In this document: one piece after another, positions 1-9,067 of the stretch
Position numbering within the stretch: position 1 is the stretch's first letter
Layout of the letters: every line of letters begins with the position of its first letter
Origin: Mycoplasmoidaceae bacterium
Lineage (GTDB): Bacteria > Bacillota_I > Bacilli_A > Mycoplasmatales > Mycoplasmoidaceae
Direction: 5' to 3'
NCBI GenBank assembly: GCA_024427265.1
Contig: JAKSVP010000008.1
Span: 1 to 29,417 of the forward strand
Length of the DNA stretch: 29,417 nucleotides
The notes under the pieces: model-generated
Seen by the model: only the letters and a program-made list of their open reading frames with translations
Told to the model about the DNA's origin: nothing
The model's database searches: none
Position numbers and translations under genes: made by a program

Positions 1-79
1 TAATTTCATTCTTTGTCATAACAACAACATCAAATTCTTTGTTAATTAGATTATATGTATGATATATTTTCTTATCCAT
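1..79 (-). CDS. Small hypothetical protein, N-terminal part only
   Basis: The gene runs off the left edge; 26 codons are visible, starting MDKKIYHTYN and reading on through VVVMTKNE. I chose the ATG at 79 because AAAGGGTGAT lies 10-15 nt upstream as a weak ribosome binding site. An in-frame ATG at 109 (via a TGA Trp codon) is also possible and would add 10 residues. The visible part resembles the start of the protein at 571-861: each has an N-terminal stretch leading to a hydrophobic core followed by T-x-K-x-E/D. Both genes also share a 16-nt leader. I do not recognise the family with certainty; a DUF16-like coiled-coil protein is a guess from the paralogue. Confidence 0.55.
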   Translation of the reverse strand, partial: MDKKIYHTYNLINKEFDVVVMTKNEI

Positions 80-286
80 GTTTATATATCACCCTTTAGG
101 GTGTTCCATATAACTCTTCGCGAAAACCAAGAAAAATTTTCAAAATATTTTAAAAGTTATTTAGAACCGGTTCAGAGCTTAACAAATAAAAAAGTAATGG
201 TGAACCATTATTTTCATTTTGTTTAAGTCTTGAAGCAGTTATAATAACTGTTTTTTACATTTTATAATTAAACAAAGGAGAAAAAT
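80..286. promoter_or_regulatory. Divergent intergenic region with candidate promoters
   Basis: No gene is seen. Plus-strand TATAAT boxes lie at 240-245 and 263-268; the second would give a short leader carrying AAAGGAG before the ATG at 287. The region also holds a perfect 10-bp palindrome GAACCGGTTC (164-173) and a 6-bp hairpin TAATGG/CCATTA (195-210). -35 elements are poor. Confidence 0.4.
106..121 (-). repeat. Shared 16-nt leader element, copy A
   Basis: On the minus strand this reads GCGAAGAGTTATATGG and lies just upstream of the gene starting at 79. An identical copy at 874-889 lies upstream of the gene starting at 861. Surrounding sequence differs, so the match is local. It could be a regulator or RNA binding site, or part of a conserved promoter or leader. 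Confidence 0.6.
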
Positions 287-559
287 ATGTTTGAATTTAG
301 TTTAGAAAACGGAAAAACACAATTTGTTGGTGGCTTTAAGTGTCTTATTGCTGCTATCATTGTTGGAATAGTATGATCTTTATTTAGTCTTATTCCAAAT
401 GAAACTGCACAACTTGCGTTTATGATTATCTTTGTTATTGTTATGGGAGTATTAGTAATCCTATCATCAATCAAACTAATCTTTGGTGCTGTTGTATACC
501 ATGCAGAAAGAACAGCTGGTAAACAAGCAAAACCAATACAGCAAAATAAAAAGAGCTAA
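287..559 (+). CDS. Small two-helix membrane protein, unknown function
   Basis: A 90-residue protein with one TGA-encoded Trp near residue 31. The start is set by AAAGGAG seven bases before the ATG. The N-terminal dozen residues are polar, then two hydrophobic segments follow (about residues 16-37 and 43-70, rich in Ile, Val, Leu and Met), and the C-terminus is a short basic, Gln/Lys-rich tail. This predicts a hairpin integral membrane protein with both ends on one side. It stands alone between two minus-strand genes and ends in a bidirectional terminator that contains its stop codon. I do not recognise the family. Confidence 0.75.
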
Positions 560-573
560 TAGCTCTTTTTTTA
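547..573. terminator. Bidirectional rho-independent terminator
   Basis: The stem AAAGAGCT / AGCTCTTT with loop AAT has A-runs on the left and T-runs on the right, so it can act on both strands. It holds the stop codons of the convergent genes ending at 559 (+) and 571 (-). Confidence 0.8.
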
Positions 574-861
574 TTCAACTAAGTTATTCTTGGACACAAG
601 ATTATCTAGTCTAGTATCAATCTTATCTAGTCTTGACATAATCAAATCCAATTTTTGATCTGTTTTTTCACTATAAGATTTAAATCAGTTTGGAACAGAA
701 TCTCTATTTTCTTTCTTCCTTGTTCCAAACATAACAGCTTGTTTCTTAGAGTTATAAGTTTCTAGATATTTCATAACATCGTCTTTTTCTGTTAATACAT
801 TAACGATATTATAGTTGTTTAGAAAAAATGATTTTGTTATTTTCTTATATGGCTGTGCCAT
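571..861 (-). CDS. Small coiled-coil protein, DUF16-like
   Basis: A 96-residue protein starting MAQPYKK, with an excellent ribosome binding site GGGAGG eight bases upstream. One Trp is encoded by TGA. The first 35 residues are mixed polar and hydrophobic, a Lys/Asn-rich middle follows, and the last 35 residues form a heptad pattern with Leu at regular spacing (LIMSRLDKIDTRLDNLV), typical of a short oligomerising coiled coil. That tail resembles the coiled-coil C-terminus of mycoplasma DUF16 proteins, though the whole protein is not an obvious DUF16 match. It appears paralogous to the partial gene at 1-79 and shares its leader motif. Function unknown. Confidence 0.7.
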
Positions 862-873
862 AATTAGCACCTC

Positions 874-889
874 CCATATAACTCTTCGC
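874..889 (-). repeat. Shared 16-nt leader element, copy B
   Basis: Identical to copy A at 106-121 (GCGAAGAGTTATATGG on the minus strand). It runs straight into the GGGAGG ribosome binding site of the gene starting at 861, so it probably lies in the 5' untranslated region. Confidence 0.6.
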
Positions 890-925
890 AGAAAAATAAA
901 AAATTTTGGAATTTTTTCCAAAATT
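889..925 (-). terminator. Operon terminator after the phosphopantetheinyl transferase
   Basis: A perfect 10-bp stem (902-911 with 916-925, loop TTTT) is followed on the minus strand by a T-rich tract. It overlaps the stop codon of the 924-1460 gene and probably ends the tilS-to-PPTase operon. Confidence 0.75.
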
Positions 926-1460
926 ATTTTGTTTGTGCAATAGAAAGTATGTATGTTCTATCTTTGGATTTAATTATCTTTGTTGTGATTTTTCCTTTAA
1001 TCTTTTCTTTAAAACTATTAAATGTTAACTTATCACCTAAAAGCTTTGTATATGCTTCATACTTTGTCCAATATTTGGTAAATCAAAGCTGATTATCTTT
1101 AGCATCATAATATTCTTTTAGTTGTTTTTGATCTAATAGACGTTGAGCTAGCATTCTTGTTATGTCTAATGGTAGGATTCCTTCTATATCAATTCCTACA
1201 GGCTTATTATCAATAACAAATGCGATCTTATTAAAGCTATGGCTTAAACTAAAGTATTTAGTGCTATTTGTCAAGTATGGTTTGTTATTCTTTGTAAATT
1301 TAACTTGCTTAAGGTTTATATATTTGCCTAGTTGGCTTCAGGCAAATAGACTAGCTTGTTGCATTCTCTTTTCTTGATATTGTTTACAATGTTTTAAAAT
1401 ATGTGCTGGAAGCACATAGTTTTTTTCTTTAATTTTTACATCCAATACTTTAACAATCAT
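924..1460 (-). CDS. 4'-phosphopantetheinyl transferase, Sfp-like
   Basis: A 178-residue protein of the 4'-phosphopantetheinyl transferase superfamily, which moves the phosphopantetheine arm of CoA onto a serine of a carrier protein to activate it. Motifs in order are the SLSHS segment (residues 71-75), VGIDIE (88-93) with the Mg-binding acidic residues D91 and E93, and the C-terminal W-T-x(2)-E-A-Y box (131-136). In the last box the usual Lys before Glu134 is Tyr, a small departure from the family. It starts two bases after the TSCPD gene stop and is the last gene of the operon. The length fits a short Sfp-type enzyme rather than the roughly 120-residue AcpS type. The superfamily is clear; the carrier protein is inferred. 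Confidence 0.85.
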
Positions 1461-1462
1461 TC

Positions 1463-1705
1463 TTACTTAATAGTTTCAAGGAATTGTGCTATTTGGTCAG
1501 GACAACTTGTTCCTTTACCACGACAATCAATCCCTTTTAATGTTTTAATTGCATAATCAACAGTTTTACCAGTAAGTAGTTTGCATACTGCTTGAGTGTT
1601 GCCTGGGCAACCACCAATAATTTTAAAACTATTAATTGTTCTATTTTCTATGTCTGCTTCAAATTGTTGTGAGCAGACACCTTTTGGTTTGTATGTGTAC
1701 TTCAT
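1463..1705 (-). CDS. TSCPD domain protein
   Basis: An 80-residue single-domain protein matching the short TSCPD family: an N-terminal GVCS, a central GGCPGN, a G-K-x-V-D-x-A stretch, then C-x-G-K-G-TSCPDQIA near the C-terminus. Conserved cysteines in these three places suggest a metal or nucleotide-related site like that in the C-terminal domain of some ribonucleotide reductases, but no activity is established for stand-alone members. The ATG overlaps the whiA stop by one base (TAATG), and translational coupling is likely. The ribosome binding site AAGGAG lies inside the end of whiA. Confidence 0.85.
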   Translation of the reverse strand: MKYTYKPKGVCSQQFEADIENRTINSFKIIGGCPGNTQAVCKLLTGKTVDYAIKTLKGIDCRGKGTSCPDQIAQFLETIK

Positions 1706-2631
1706 TATTTCTCCTTCACTAATCTATTAAGTTTTCTTACAATATGGTTTAAACCCGGTTTAGTAGTTACTATATCGTACTTACTTTTCATTAGTTCCAC
1801 TAATTCAGCTAGTGAACTAGATGGATTAGCCAATCTTAGTTCGCAGAAAGCTCTGAATTTATCTGATTGCTTCTTTCAAAGGTTTGAAGTTTGTAGTTTT
1901 TTTATTTGTTTTACTTGGTTAACACCACTAACGGTTGATTTGTTAATATTACTAATATCTAAATTGTTTCATCTTGTTACAGACATGTTAGCGTCTTTAG
2001 AAATTTTGCGATCTTCAAAAGCTAACATGCTATTTCCTGCACCAATTAATTTAAGGAAGTCTGAAATTTGATTTACTTTCTTTAAATAAAGAATAAATTG
2101 TTTCTTTGAGTGTTTTGTTAAAACAGGATAAATACCAAAACTTATCAACATCTTTTGTTGAAAGAAGAGATATTCTCAATCATCACTTCTTATTTCAAGA
2201 TGATAATATTTAGCATCTAATGAATTAATAGAGCCGCCTGCTAGAAAGGCTCCAGCAATATATGCTCTTTTACAACATTGTAATGAACATAGTTCATCTA
2301 TGTTTCCTTTGCCATCTAAACATAGATCATGTTGTATTTGATCAAAGTTGCCTTCTACATCTATATAGTTTGTTTCTCCATTAATATTTGTTGCTGTATT
2401 AGATAAGTTTGTTGTTATTTTTACATCATACAAGTTCTTAAAGGAGTTAGCAATAAATTCAATAATGAATGGGAATTGACTTGTTAATCTCCAAACTCAT
2501 TGTCCATTCTTTCTAATGTTAATCAAACGGTTAGTGATAAAAGAAGAAAGCAAAGCTTTTAAACAGTGGTCTTCAAATAAAAGACTACATATTTCTTTCT
2601 TAACACTTTCACTAAACGTTTGTTTTTTCAT
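1705..2631 (-). CDS. whiA: DNA-binding protein WhiA
   Basis: A 308-residue protein with the WhiA layout. The N-terminus begins with F-S-E-S-V-K-K-E-I. The degenerate LAGLIDADG-like fold has its hallmark AFLAGGSINS followed by YHLEI (about residues 85-110). The C-terminus is a helix-turn-helix domain ending K-P-G-L-N-H-I-V-R-K-L-N-R-L. WhiA homologues bind DNA and influence cell division or ribosomal gene expression in Gram-positive bacteria and mycoplasmas; the target here is unknown. Five or so Trp codons are TGA. The start overlaps the trxB stop by one base. The trxB-whiA adjacency is also seen in M. genitalium. Confidence 0.92.
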
Positions 2632-3488
2632 TATCAGTTTTTAGATTTAATATATTTGATAGCTGAGTCAGCGGCTATTGCTGCTTGAGACATAGCTGGT
2701 TGAATCATCTTTGGTTGTGTGTTTGTGCAATCGCCACAAGCAAAGACACCTTCAAAATAAGGACTTGACATAGTTCCATCAACAATAATTTGTTTTTGTG
2801 GATCAAGTTCAATGTCTGTAGGCAAGAAGTCTAGATTTGATTGAAATCCTATTTCAACAAAAACAAAATCACACGCTACATTTGTTCCATCTGCTTTAGT
2901 AATTCCTGTTACTTTGTTGCCGTCACCATTAATTACTTTTACATCTTGAGGTTGATATACATCAACTTTAGAAGCAAACTTCTTTAAGTGTTCTAAGTTT
3001 GTTGTGTTACCAATTAAGATTGCATTCTTTCCTTTAGCCATCGTTGCATCACACATAACACAATAACTTAAACCATGGTTAAAGTATTTATCTTCACCAT
3101 CGATATTTAATTTCTTAATACCTGAACCTGTAGCAATAATGATAGCTTTAGCTTCTCATGTTTGTCCATCTTCAGTAAATAAGTAGAATAATCCATTTTT
3201 AGGTTTGATGGATTGAACATTACCATAAACATAGTTTGTCTTTACTTCTTCTGTTGCTTGTTTAAAAACAGACAAACCTAAATCTTTTCCAGAAATTCCT
3301 GGTTGTGAAAAATTATTAATGACATCTAAGTGCATTAATTTCCCACCAGGAACATCTCTTTCTAGAAAGCATGATTTTAATCCTGCTTGCGTAGCAATAG
3401 AGCTGGCTGTCATACCAGCAATACCGCCGCCGATGACTATTACATCGAACTTATTTGTTTCACCAACAACTTCTACTTCTAATCCCAT
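2631..3488 (-). CDS. trxB: Thioredoxin reductase-like flavoprotein, NADPH site degenerate
   Basis: A 285-residue member of the thioredoxin reductase family, about 30 residues shorter than usual. The FAD-binding Rossmann motif GGGIAG is at residues 20-25, the flavin-linked IATGSG at about 118-123, the redox disulfide as C143-V-M-C146 followed by Asp, and the second FAD motif VFACGDC near the C-terminus. The NADPH-binding domain is reduced: where the family has GxGxxA/S and HRRxxxR there is only LIGNTTNLEHLKK and no HRR segment. The enzyme may therefore take electrons from another donor or be specialised. The start lies three bases after the lgt stop, with GGAG in the end of lgt. The family is sure; NADPH dependence is doubtful. 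Confidence 0.85.
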
Positions 3489-3491
3489 AGA

Positions 3492-4907
3492 CTATCACGC
3501 TCCATAATAGATTAGTTCTACTGGCTTTCTTACACAAGCTTGATATTTTTGTTCATATTTTGCTTGTCTTGTTTCAACATCTTCACTTTGTAACAAGTTA
3601 ATTTGAGAACTAATCTCTTTTAATTTTTTATCAAAGATAATTTTCTTATTTTGCTTTTCTTGTGCATTAGTAATGTTCTTTAATTTATCATCAAACAATT
3701 TGGACATTGATTCATGCTTTTGTTTTAACTTATTTAATTGTTTGTTGTATGATTTTAAAACTTTTTGTTTTCTTTTTTCTTTTTGAAGAGAAACATATTT
3801 ATCAAGATTAGACTCTCTTTTTTCAATTGATGATTTTAAATTCTTAATCTTCTGATTAATCTTGTTAATTTTAGTTTTTAATGAGTCATTATTTTGATTA
3901 TTTGAGGAAGCAAGAAGCTTTTCAGCCACATCTTTTACTCTTTCATTCTTTTCTAATTTTTTCTTCTTGAATGCAATAATATATTTTTTTCAACCCATGT
4001 TTATCATTCTAAAGTCAGTAGCTGGACCAAAATTAAATAAAGCACGGAATATTTTATATTCTCTTACTTTAGCAATTAATAGGTGATTACTTAAGATAAA
4101 GACAATACCTAATACTGCTCAAACAATTGAAGTGATGATTGAAGTACCATAACCAAATTGTTCATCTCTTAATGGTTCAAGACATGCTCTAAACACACCA
4201 TATCATACAAAGTATGCTCCAGCCATGTCTCCAGCTTTTCTTTGTTTAATAAATTCAACACCAAAGTATAGAATGAAGAACATACCTAGGTTTCCTAATC
4301 CTTCTCATAGGAATAAAGGTTGTTTTCATTCTCCACCAATATACATACCTGGTAATACTTTGTATAAGAAGTTAGCTAAACCTTCAGATGTAACAGCTAT
4401 ACCATATACTTCTTGATTGCAATAATTTCCTCATCTACCAATAAATTGTGCAATCAAGATAGCTGGTACAATTGCATCAAAATACATTCACATGCTAACT
4501 TTCTTAACTTTATGATCTGTATTAAATACATCTTGTACTCTGTATCTAGGCATTTTTAAAATTAGAGGGAAATAAATGAATGCTGCTAGTACTACTAGCA
4601 TTACTCCTCACTCAATCGCAAGTCCTCTACCAAAGTCTACAAAGAAATCGCTTCAAGCTGTTTGTCCAATGGCACATGATCCAAATCTAGCTCCTAAGAT
4701 AGCACATGGTACGCCAATAATAATGAATCAATAGAAAGGTTCTGTTGAAACTTTATATCTCTTTCATAGTTTTAAACAACCTAATGTGATAGCAACAATG
4801 AAGCCTAAAATAATGCAAATGGGATACATTCATGATGTGTCACCATTTGGCAAAGGCATTTGTCAATGTGGATCAGGTGGCATTGCACCTACTAATGTTT
4901 CTAACAT
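3492..4907 (-). CDS. lgt: Prolipoprotein diacylglyceryl transferase with C-terminal coiled coil
   Basis: A 471-residue protein. Residues 1 to about 300 form the multi-pass Lgt domain, which transfers diacylglycerol from phosphatidylglycerol to the lipobox cysteine of prolipoproteins. Visible motifs are RGLAIEWGV and the hallmark GRWGNYCNQEVYG, plus several hydrophobic helices. The last 150 residues are an added Lys/Glu/Gln-rich, strongly coiled-coil cytoplasmic tail not found in most Lgt proteins. The end needs care: the first TGA at 3495-3497 is Trp and the true stop is TAG at 3492-3494. The ATG overlaps the hprK stop (TAATG). The many lipoproteins in this window are its natural substrates. 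Confidence 0.93.
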
Positions 4908-5857
4908 TACTTTCCTCCCTTAGTTAAAACTTTATCATAGTTTTCTAAATAGTTTTCTGCAGAGTTGTATCCAGCTCTTTTCATCTTGTAGTCAACAACA
5001 GCTGATTCAATTAAACTAGCTGTTGGTCTACCAGCTGTTACTGGAATAAAGTATTTAGGTAGTCTAACCCCTCTAATCTTTTCAGTTGCTTGACTAACTC
5101 CTAATCTTTCAAAGTCATTTAATGATTTCTTACTTAGTTCAGGGTTTGCTAAGTAAACAATCATATGAATTTGAGTTTCAGGTAAAGTAGATTGTCATCC
5201 AAACATTCTACTGACATCTAATATTCCTAAGCCTCTAACTTCAATGAATTGTTTAGCAATATCTGATGGGTGGCCATAGATTGCTTGTCCATAGTTATAA
5301 ACTTCTATAGCATCATCTCCAACAAACATTCTTCCTGTTTTTAATAATTCCATAGCAGCTTCAGATTTACCTGTACCTGAATCTCCAGTAATTAGTACAC
5401 CTACACCATAAATTGACATAAGTGTTCCATGAATAATTGAACTAGGTGCAATTTTTCTTGCAATTCATGGTGATAATTCAAAGTACATGTCTGTAGAAGA
5501 CATAGGTAAGCTAGCAATAGTTATGTCTGTTTTACCAAATGCTCTTACTAATCTTTTTGTTTCTTCAGCTTTAAAAGATGAGTTAAGAATAATAATTGGT
5601 GGTTGTAATTTCTTAACTCTTCTTGCCATTTTTCTCAATTGTAAAGGACTACATTGTTTAAAGTAGTTAAGTTCTGATGTTCCAAAAACAACAGGGTTAG
5701 TTTGTTTTTTATAAGCTGGTTTGATAGAAGTAGCTAATTCAATACCTATTCTGGCAAGTCCAGAAGAGGTAATGTATCTGCTACTTGGTCTTCCTTTGTT
5801 TAAAACATGGAAGTCAAACTTATTTAAAAGTTCTTTTACTGCTATTTTCTTTGGCAT
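4907..5857 (-). CDS. hprK: HPr kinase/phosphorylase
   Basis: A 316-residue bifunctional enzyme that phosphorylates and dephosphorylates Ser46 of HPr in the phosphotransferase sugar-uptake system. The N-terminal domain covers residues 1 to about 130. The Walker A loop GDSGTGKS is at residues 158-165, followed by GDDAIE, and the family signature IEVRGLGILDVSRMFG comes after it. The length is typical. Two Trp codons are TGA. It starts one base after the tilS stop and overlaps lgt by one base at its own end. The tilS-hprK-lgt order matches that known from M. genitalium. Confidence 0.95.
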
Positions 5858-5858
5858 A

Positions 5859-6788
5859 CTATTTCTCCTTAACTACTTTAACTCTTTTGTCCTTTTTAAC
5901 TAGCTTAATGCCCTCTTCTAGTCTTAAGCTATTATTAGACTTTTTAGAGACTATAAAGTCTCTAACTAATTTAATTTTATTATAGTTAATATTAATAATC
6001 TTATTCTTTTTTAAATATACATAGATTAGACTATTAACCACTGGTTGTTTAATAGAAGCAAAATATTTAACTGAATAATTTGTTTTGTTTCATGATTGTA
6101 AAACTTTATCTACTTGCTTTTCTAGTTGTGCTTGTTTATTGTTTCTTACTACAAATTGTTTGTAAAGTTTTAACAAGTCTGATTTAGAAAGTTTAACTAA
6201 TTGTTTTCTAACTCTATTACGTTCATAAACATCTGAAGAGTTGGATGAATCTATTGCATAAGCAATACCATTGCTTTGGCAATACTTTTCTAAATCAGAT
6301 TTAAATTCATTAATTAAAGGTCTGTAGATTGTTAGAGTCTTGTATGTATTAATTGGTTTAATACCATAAAAGAAATTTAAACTTTTACGGTTTTGTTGCA
6401 TTAATGCAGTTTCAATAAAATCGTTGATGTTATGTGCAACTAATAGGTTTTTACATTTAAATTGTTTTGCGCATTGCACAAAGAATTCATATCTAATTTC
6501 TCTAGCAAGTGTTTGAAAGTTATGTTGTTTAGCTTTCTTATATAAGTTTTTATCTACTTCGTAGATAGAAACTGGAATACTATGATCTGAACAATAATCA
6601 ACAACAAGTTTAGCATCAATATTGCTATCTTGGCGTTTGTGATAATTAACATGACAAACACCAATAATATTCTTTCTAAACTTATCTAATAGTGCCATAG
6701 AATCTGGTCCACCAGAGACTGCAGCAATAAATTTCTTATTGTTTAATTTCATATGCTTATTATAAATATTAAATAAATATGCAAGCAT
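5859..6788 (-). CDS. tilS: tRNA(Ile) lysidine synthetase
   Basis: A protein of up to 309 residues of the PP-loop ATPase family, which converts C34 of the CAU-anticodon isoleucine tRNA to lysidine. The PP-loop SGGPDS is at residues 25-30 from the first ATG, followed by a typical CHVNYHKR region, LAREIRYEFF and AHNINDFIETALM. The last 100 residues form a shorter, Lys-rich C-terminal part than in E. coli. The start is uncertain. The ATG at 6788 has no ribosome binding site and nearly touches the fhs terminator, while the in-frame ATG at 6752 lies six bases after a perfect TATAAT and gives a conventional N-terminus (MKLNNKKF). I favour leaderless initiation at 6752. Confidence 0.9.
6759..6764 (-). 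promoter_or_regulatory. -10 box for leaderless tilS operon
   Basis: A perfect TATAAT on the minus strand lies six bases before the in-frame ATG at 6752. It sits inside the longer reading frame, supporting the shorter tilS start and an operon promoter just after the fhs terminator. No good -35 is seen. Confidence 0.5.
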
Positions 6789-6794
6789 ATTTAT

Positions 6795-6823
6795 TTAAAT
6801 AAAAAAGAGGTTATTCCTCTTTT
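6795..6823 (-). terminator. Terminator after fhs
   Basis: Stem AAAAGAGG / CCTCTTTT (6803-6810 with 6816-6823, five-base loop) followed on the minus strand by TTTATTT. It separates fhs from the tilS operon. Confidence 0.8.
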
Positions 6824-8348
6824 ACTTTCAGGTTTTAGCTCTTGGAACTTTTGGTAGTCCTGGCATTCTAAAGACTTTATCACATAAAACGACAGCTAAT
6901 CTACTACCAGTATTTAATAAGATGTTTTGAACACCTATTACTGGTTTAGATCCTTCAAAACCTGTTTCAATGTTTCCTGGTTTCTTACTCATACAAACAT
7001 AGAAACCATTTTTTGAATACTTCTTAATTAATTGTTTAGCATCTGGTGTGTAATTAATTTTGTTGATACTATAGCACTTATTAACAATAGATTCAATCTT
7101 TGTTTTTAAGTCTTGTTTAGGATCATATAGATAAGCTGGAGTTTTAGGTTGTTTAGCTAATTTAATTACTTGTTTAGCTAAGCTAATTCCACCTTTTCCA
7201 CCATCTACAAATCCTGTGTCAAAACAATAATTAACTTTTTTACTTTCTAAGAATTTAGCAAGTTTTTGCATATCTTTTTTAGTGTCATTTGCAAATTGAT
7301 TGATTGCTACAACTAATGGGATCTTATATTGTTTTAGGTGATTAATATGAATTTCTAGATTCTTTAATCCTTTTTCAAAATTTCCGTTTCCTTTTTCTAG
7401 AACTGATTTAATTGTTGAAACTAAAACAAGGCAAGATGGTTTTAATCCATTTTCTCTACAAACTATATTTAGGAATTTTTCTGCACCTAAATCCGATCCA
7501 AAACCACCTTCAGTAATAGCATAATCAGCTAGTTTTAACGCTGCTTGCGTAGCAACTGTTGTTGAAACACCAATAGAAATATTTGCAAATGGTCCACCAT
7601 TAACAAAAGCCATATTTCCTTCTAATGTTTGAACAATGTTGGGTTTGAAGCAATCTTCCATAATGCTCATAATTGCTTTGGTAATACCTAATTGTTTAAC
7701 ATAGATAGGTTTGTTGGCATAAGAATATGCAACCAACATATTGTTTAGCCTGTTTTCAAAATCTTTCTTATCTTTTGCTAAGCAGAAAATTGTCATTAAT
7801 TCACAAGCTGCAGTGATATCAAATCTTGTGTGATAACTAATTTCTTTATTAATATCTACACAAGTAGATCTTAAAGATCTATCATTCATATCCATTACTC
7901 TTGTATGAACAATCTTAGATGGATTAATATTTAATTTGCTTCCTTGGTAAATTTCATTATCAATAACTGCGGCAATTAAATTGTTTGCACATGTTATTGC
8001 ATGAATATCACCAGTAAAGTGTAGGTTAATTTTATTTTCTGGAACTATGCTTGCTTTGCCAGCACCGGTTGCTCCGCCTTTAACACCAAAAACAGGTCCT
8101 ACAGATGGTTCACGAAGGGCAACAATAGTTTTTTTATGTAATCTATTTAATGCATCACATAAGTTAATACTGATTGTTGTTTTACCTTCACCTGAGCTTG
8201 TTGGTGATGTTGCAGTAACTAAAATTAATTTACCTTTATTTGTTTTGGACAAATTAGATAAATTAAGTTTTGCTACATAATTCCCATGTAGCTCAATATC
8301 TTTTTCTTTTAAGTTATATTTCTTAGCAATATCAATAATTGGTTTCAT
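6822..8348 (-). CDS. fhs: Formate-tetrahydrofolate ligase
   Basis: A 508-residue enzyme making 10-formyl-tetrahydrofolate from formate, ATP and tetrahydrofolate in one-carbon metabolism. The P-loop region TSPTSSGEGKTT is near residues 47-58, then VFGVKGGATGAGKASIVP, INLHFTGDIHAI, DNEIYQG, RVMDMNDRSLR and a C-terminal PGLPKVPRAKT. It is about 50 residues shorter than the usual 556, with the loss spread through the protein. The real end is two codons past a TGA-encoded Trp, at TAA 6822-6824. The ATG lies nine bases after a TATAAT inside the palindrome at 8351-8382, so translation is leaderless or nearly so. It is monocistronic. Confidence 0.93.
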
Positions 8349-8350
8349 AG

Positions 8351-8382
8351 TATCTTTATTATAAAGATTTATAATAAAGATA
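8351..8382. promoter_or_regulatory. Perfect 32-bp palindrome with divergent promoters
   Basis: Arms of 15 bp (TATCTTTATTATAAA and its exact complement) flank the centre GA. Each arm carries a TATAAT box facing outward: 8358-8363 on the minus strand for fhs and 8370-8375 on the plus strand for the nitroreductase, the latter followed by AGGAGA before the ATG at 8395. It may be an operator or simply a symmetric dual promoter. Confidence 0.75.
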
Positions 8383-8394
8383 TAGGAGAAAACT

Positions 8395-9042
8395 ATGACT
8401 CTAATAGAAGCAATGTATGCTAGACACGCGGTAAGACATTATGATGGTAAACCACTTATTTCTAAACACAAAAAAGAATTAAATACTTTTATTGATAAGT
8501 TAAATAAACAATCTGGATTACATATGCAATTGGTAACCAATGAACCAAAAGCATTTGGTGGTTTAAAAGCTAAAATATGTAATTTTACTGGATGTGTTAA
8601 CTATTTAGCTATTATTGGTCCCAAATCACCAATGCTAAAAGAAAAATCTGGTTATTATGGTGAACAAGTTGTTTTAAAAGCACAACAACTAGGAATCAAC
8701 AGTTGTTGAGTCGCTTTAACATTTAATAAAGTTAAAAGTGCTTATAAAATTAACAAGAATGAAAAACTTGTGTTAGTTGTTGCATTAGGTTATGGAACAA
8801 CACAAGGACATCCTCATATATCTAAAAAAATGAGTGATGTTGTTATTAATAAGGGTAAATTACCTAAATGATTTACTAAGGGCGTTGAATATGCTTTATT
8901 GGCACCTACTGGTAAAAATCACCAAGGCTTTACTATTGAATTACTAAAGAATGATAAAGCTATTATTAAAAATAAATCATTCTGTGGTGGTGTTGATTTG
9001 GGTATTATTAAATACCATTTTGAATTAGCGTCAAAAAAATAA
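8395..9042 (+). CDS. Nitroreductase family protein
   Basis: A 215-residue protein beginning MTLIEAMYARHAVRHYDGKPL, the start pattern of FMN-dependent nitroreductases with the Arg-His-Ala-x-Arg cluster that contacts FMN phosphate. The middle has YYGEQVVLKAQQLGINSC followed by a TGA Trp, and the second half has YALLAPTGKNHQGF, a partial repeat of the flavin-binding half as in the TM1586-type (PF14512-like) subgroup. It probably reduces quinone, nitro or flavin substrates with NAD(P)H; the substrate is unknown. The ribosome binding site AGGAGA sits five bases before the ATG. It is transcribed divergently from fhs out of the shared palindrome. Confidence 0.82.
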
Positions 9043-9055
9043 ATTTTATATCTAA

Positions 9056-9061
9056 TATAAT
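9056..9061 (+). promoter_or_regulatory. -10 box for leaderless kinase gene
   Basis: TATAAT six bases before the ATG at 9068, with no ribosome binding site between: the leaderless pattern seen elsewhere in the window. Confidence 0.5.
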
Positions 9062-9067
9062 ATTTAT

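Noticed and set aside
164..173. GAACCGGTTC palindrome as an operator
   Set aside because: It is only 10 bp, a single copy, and not positioned against a confident promoter; too weak to claim.
685..921. Longer start for the 571-861 gene at 921
   Set aside because: The added 20 residues come from the terminator and leader sequence, and the ATG at 861 has a clear ribosome binding site.
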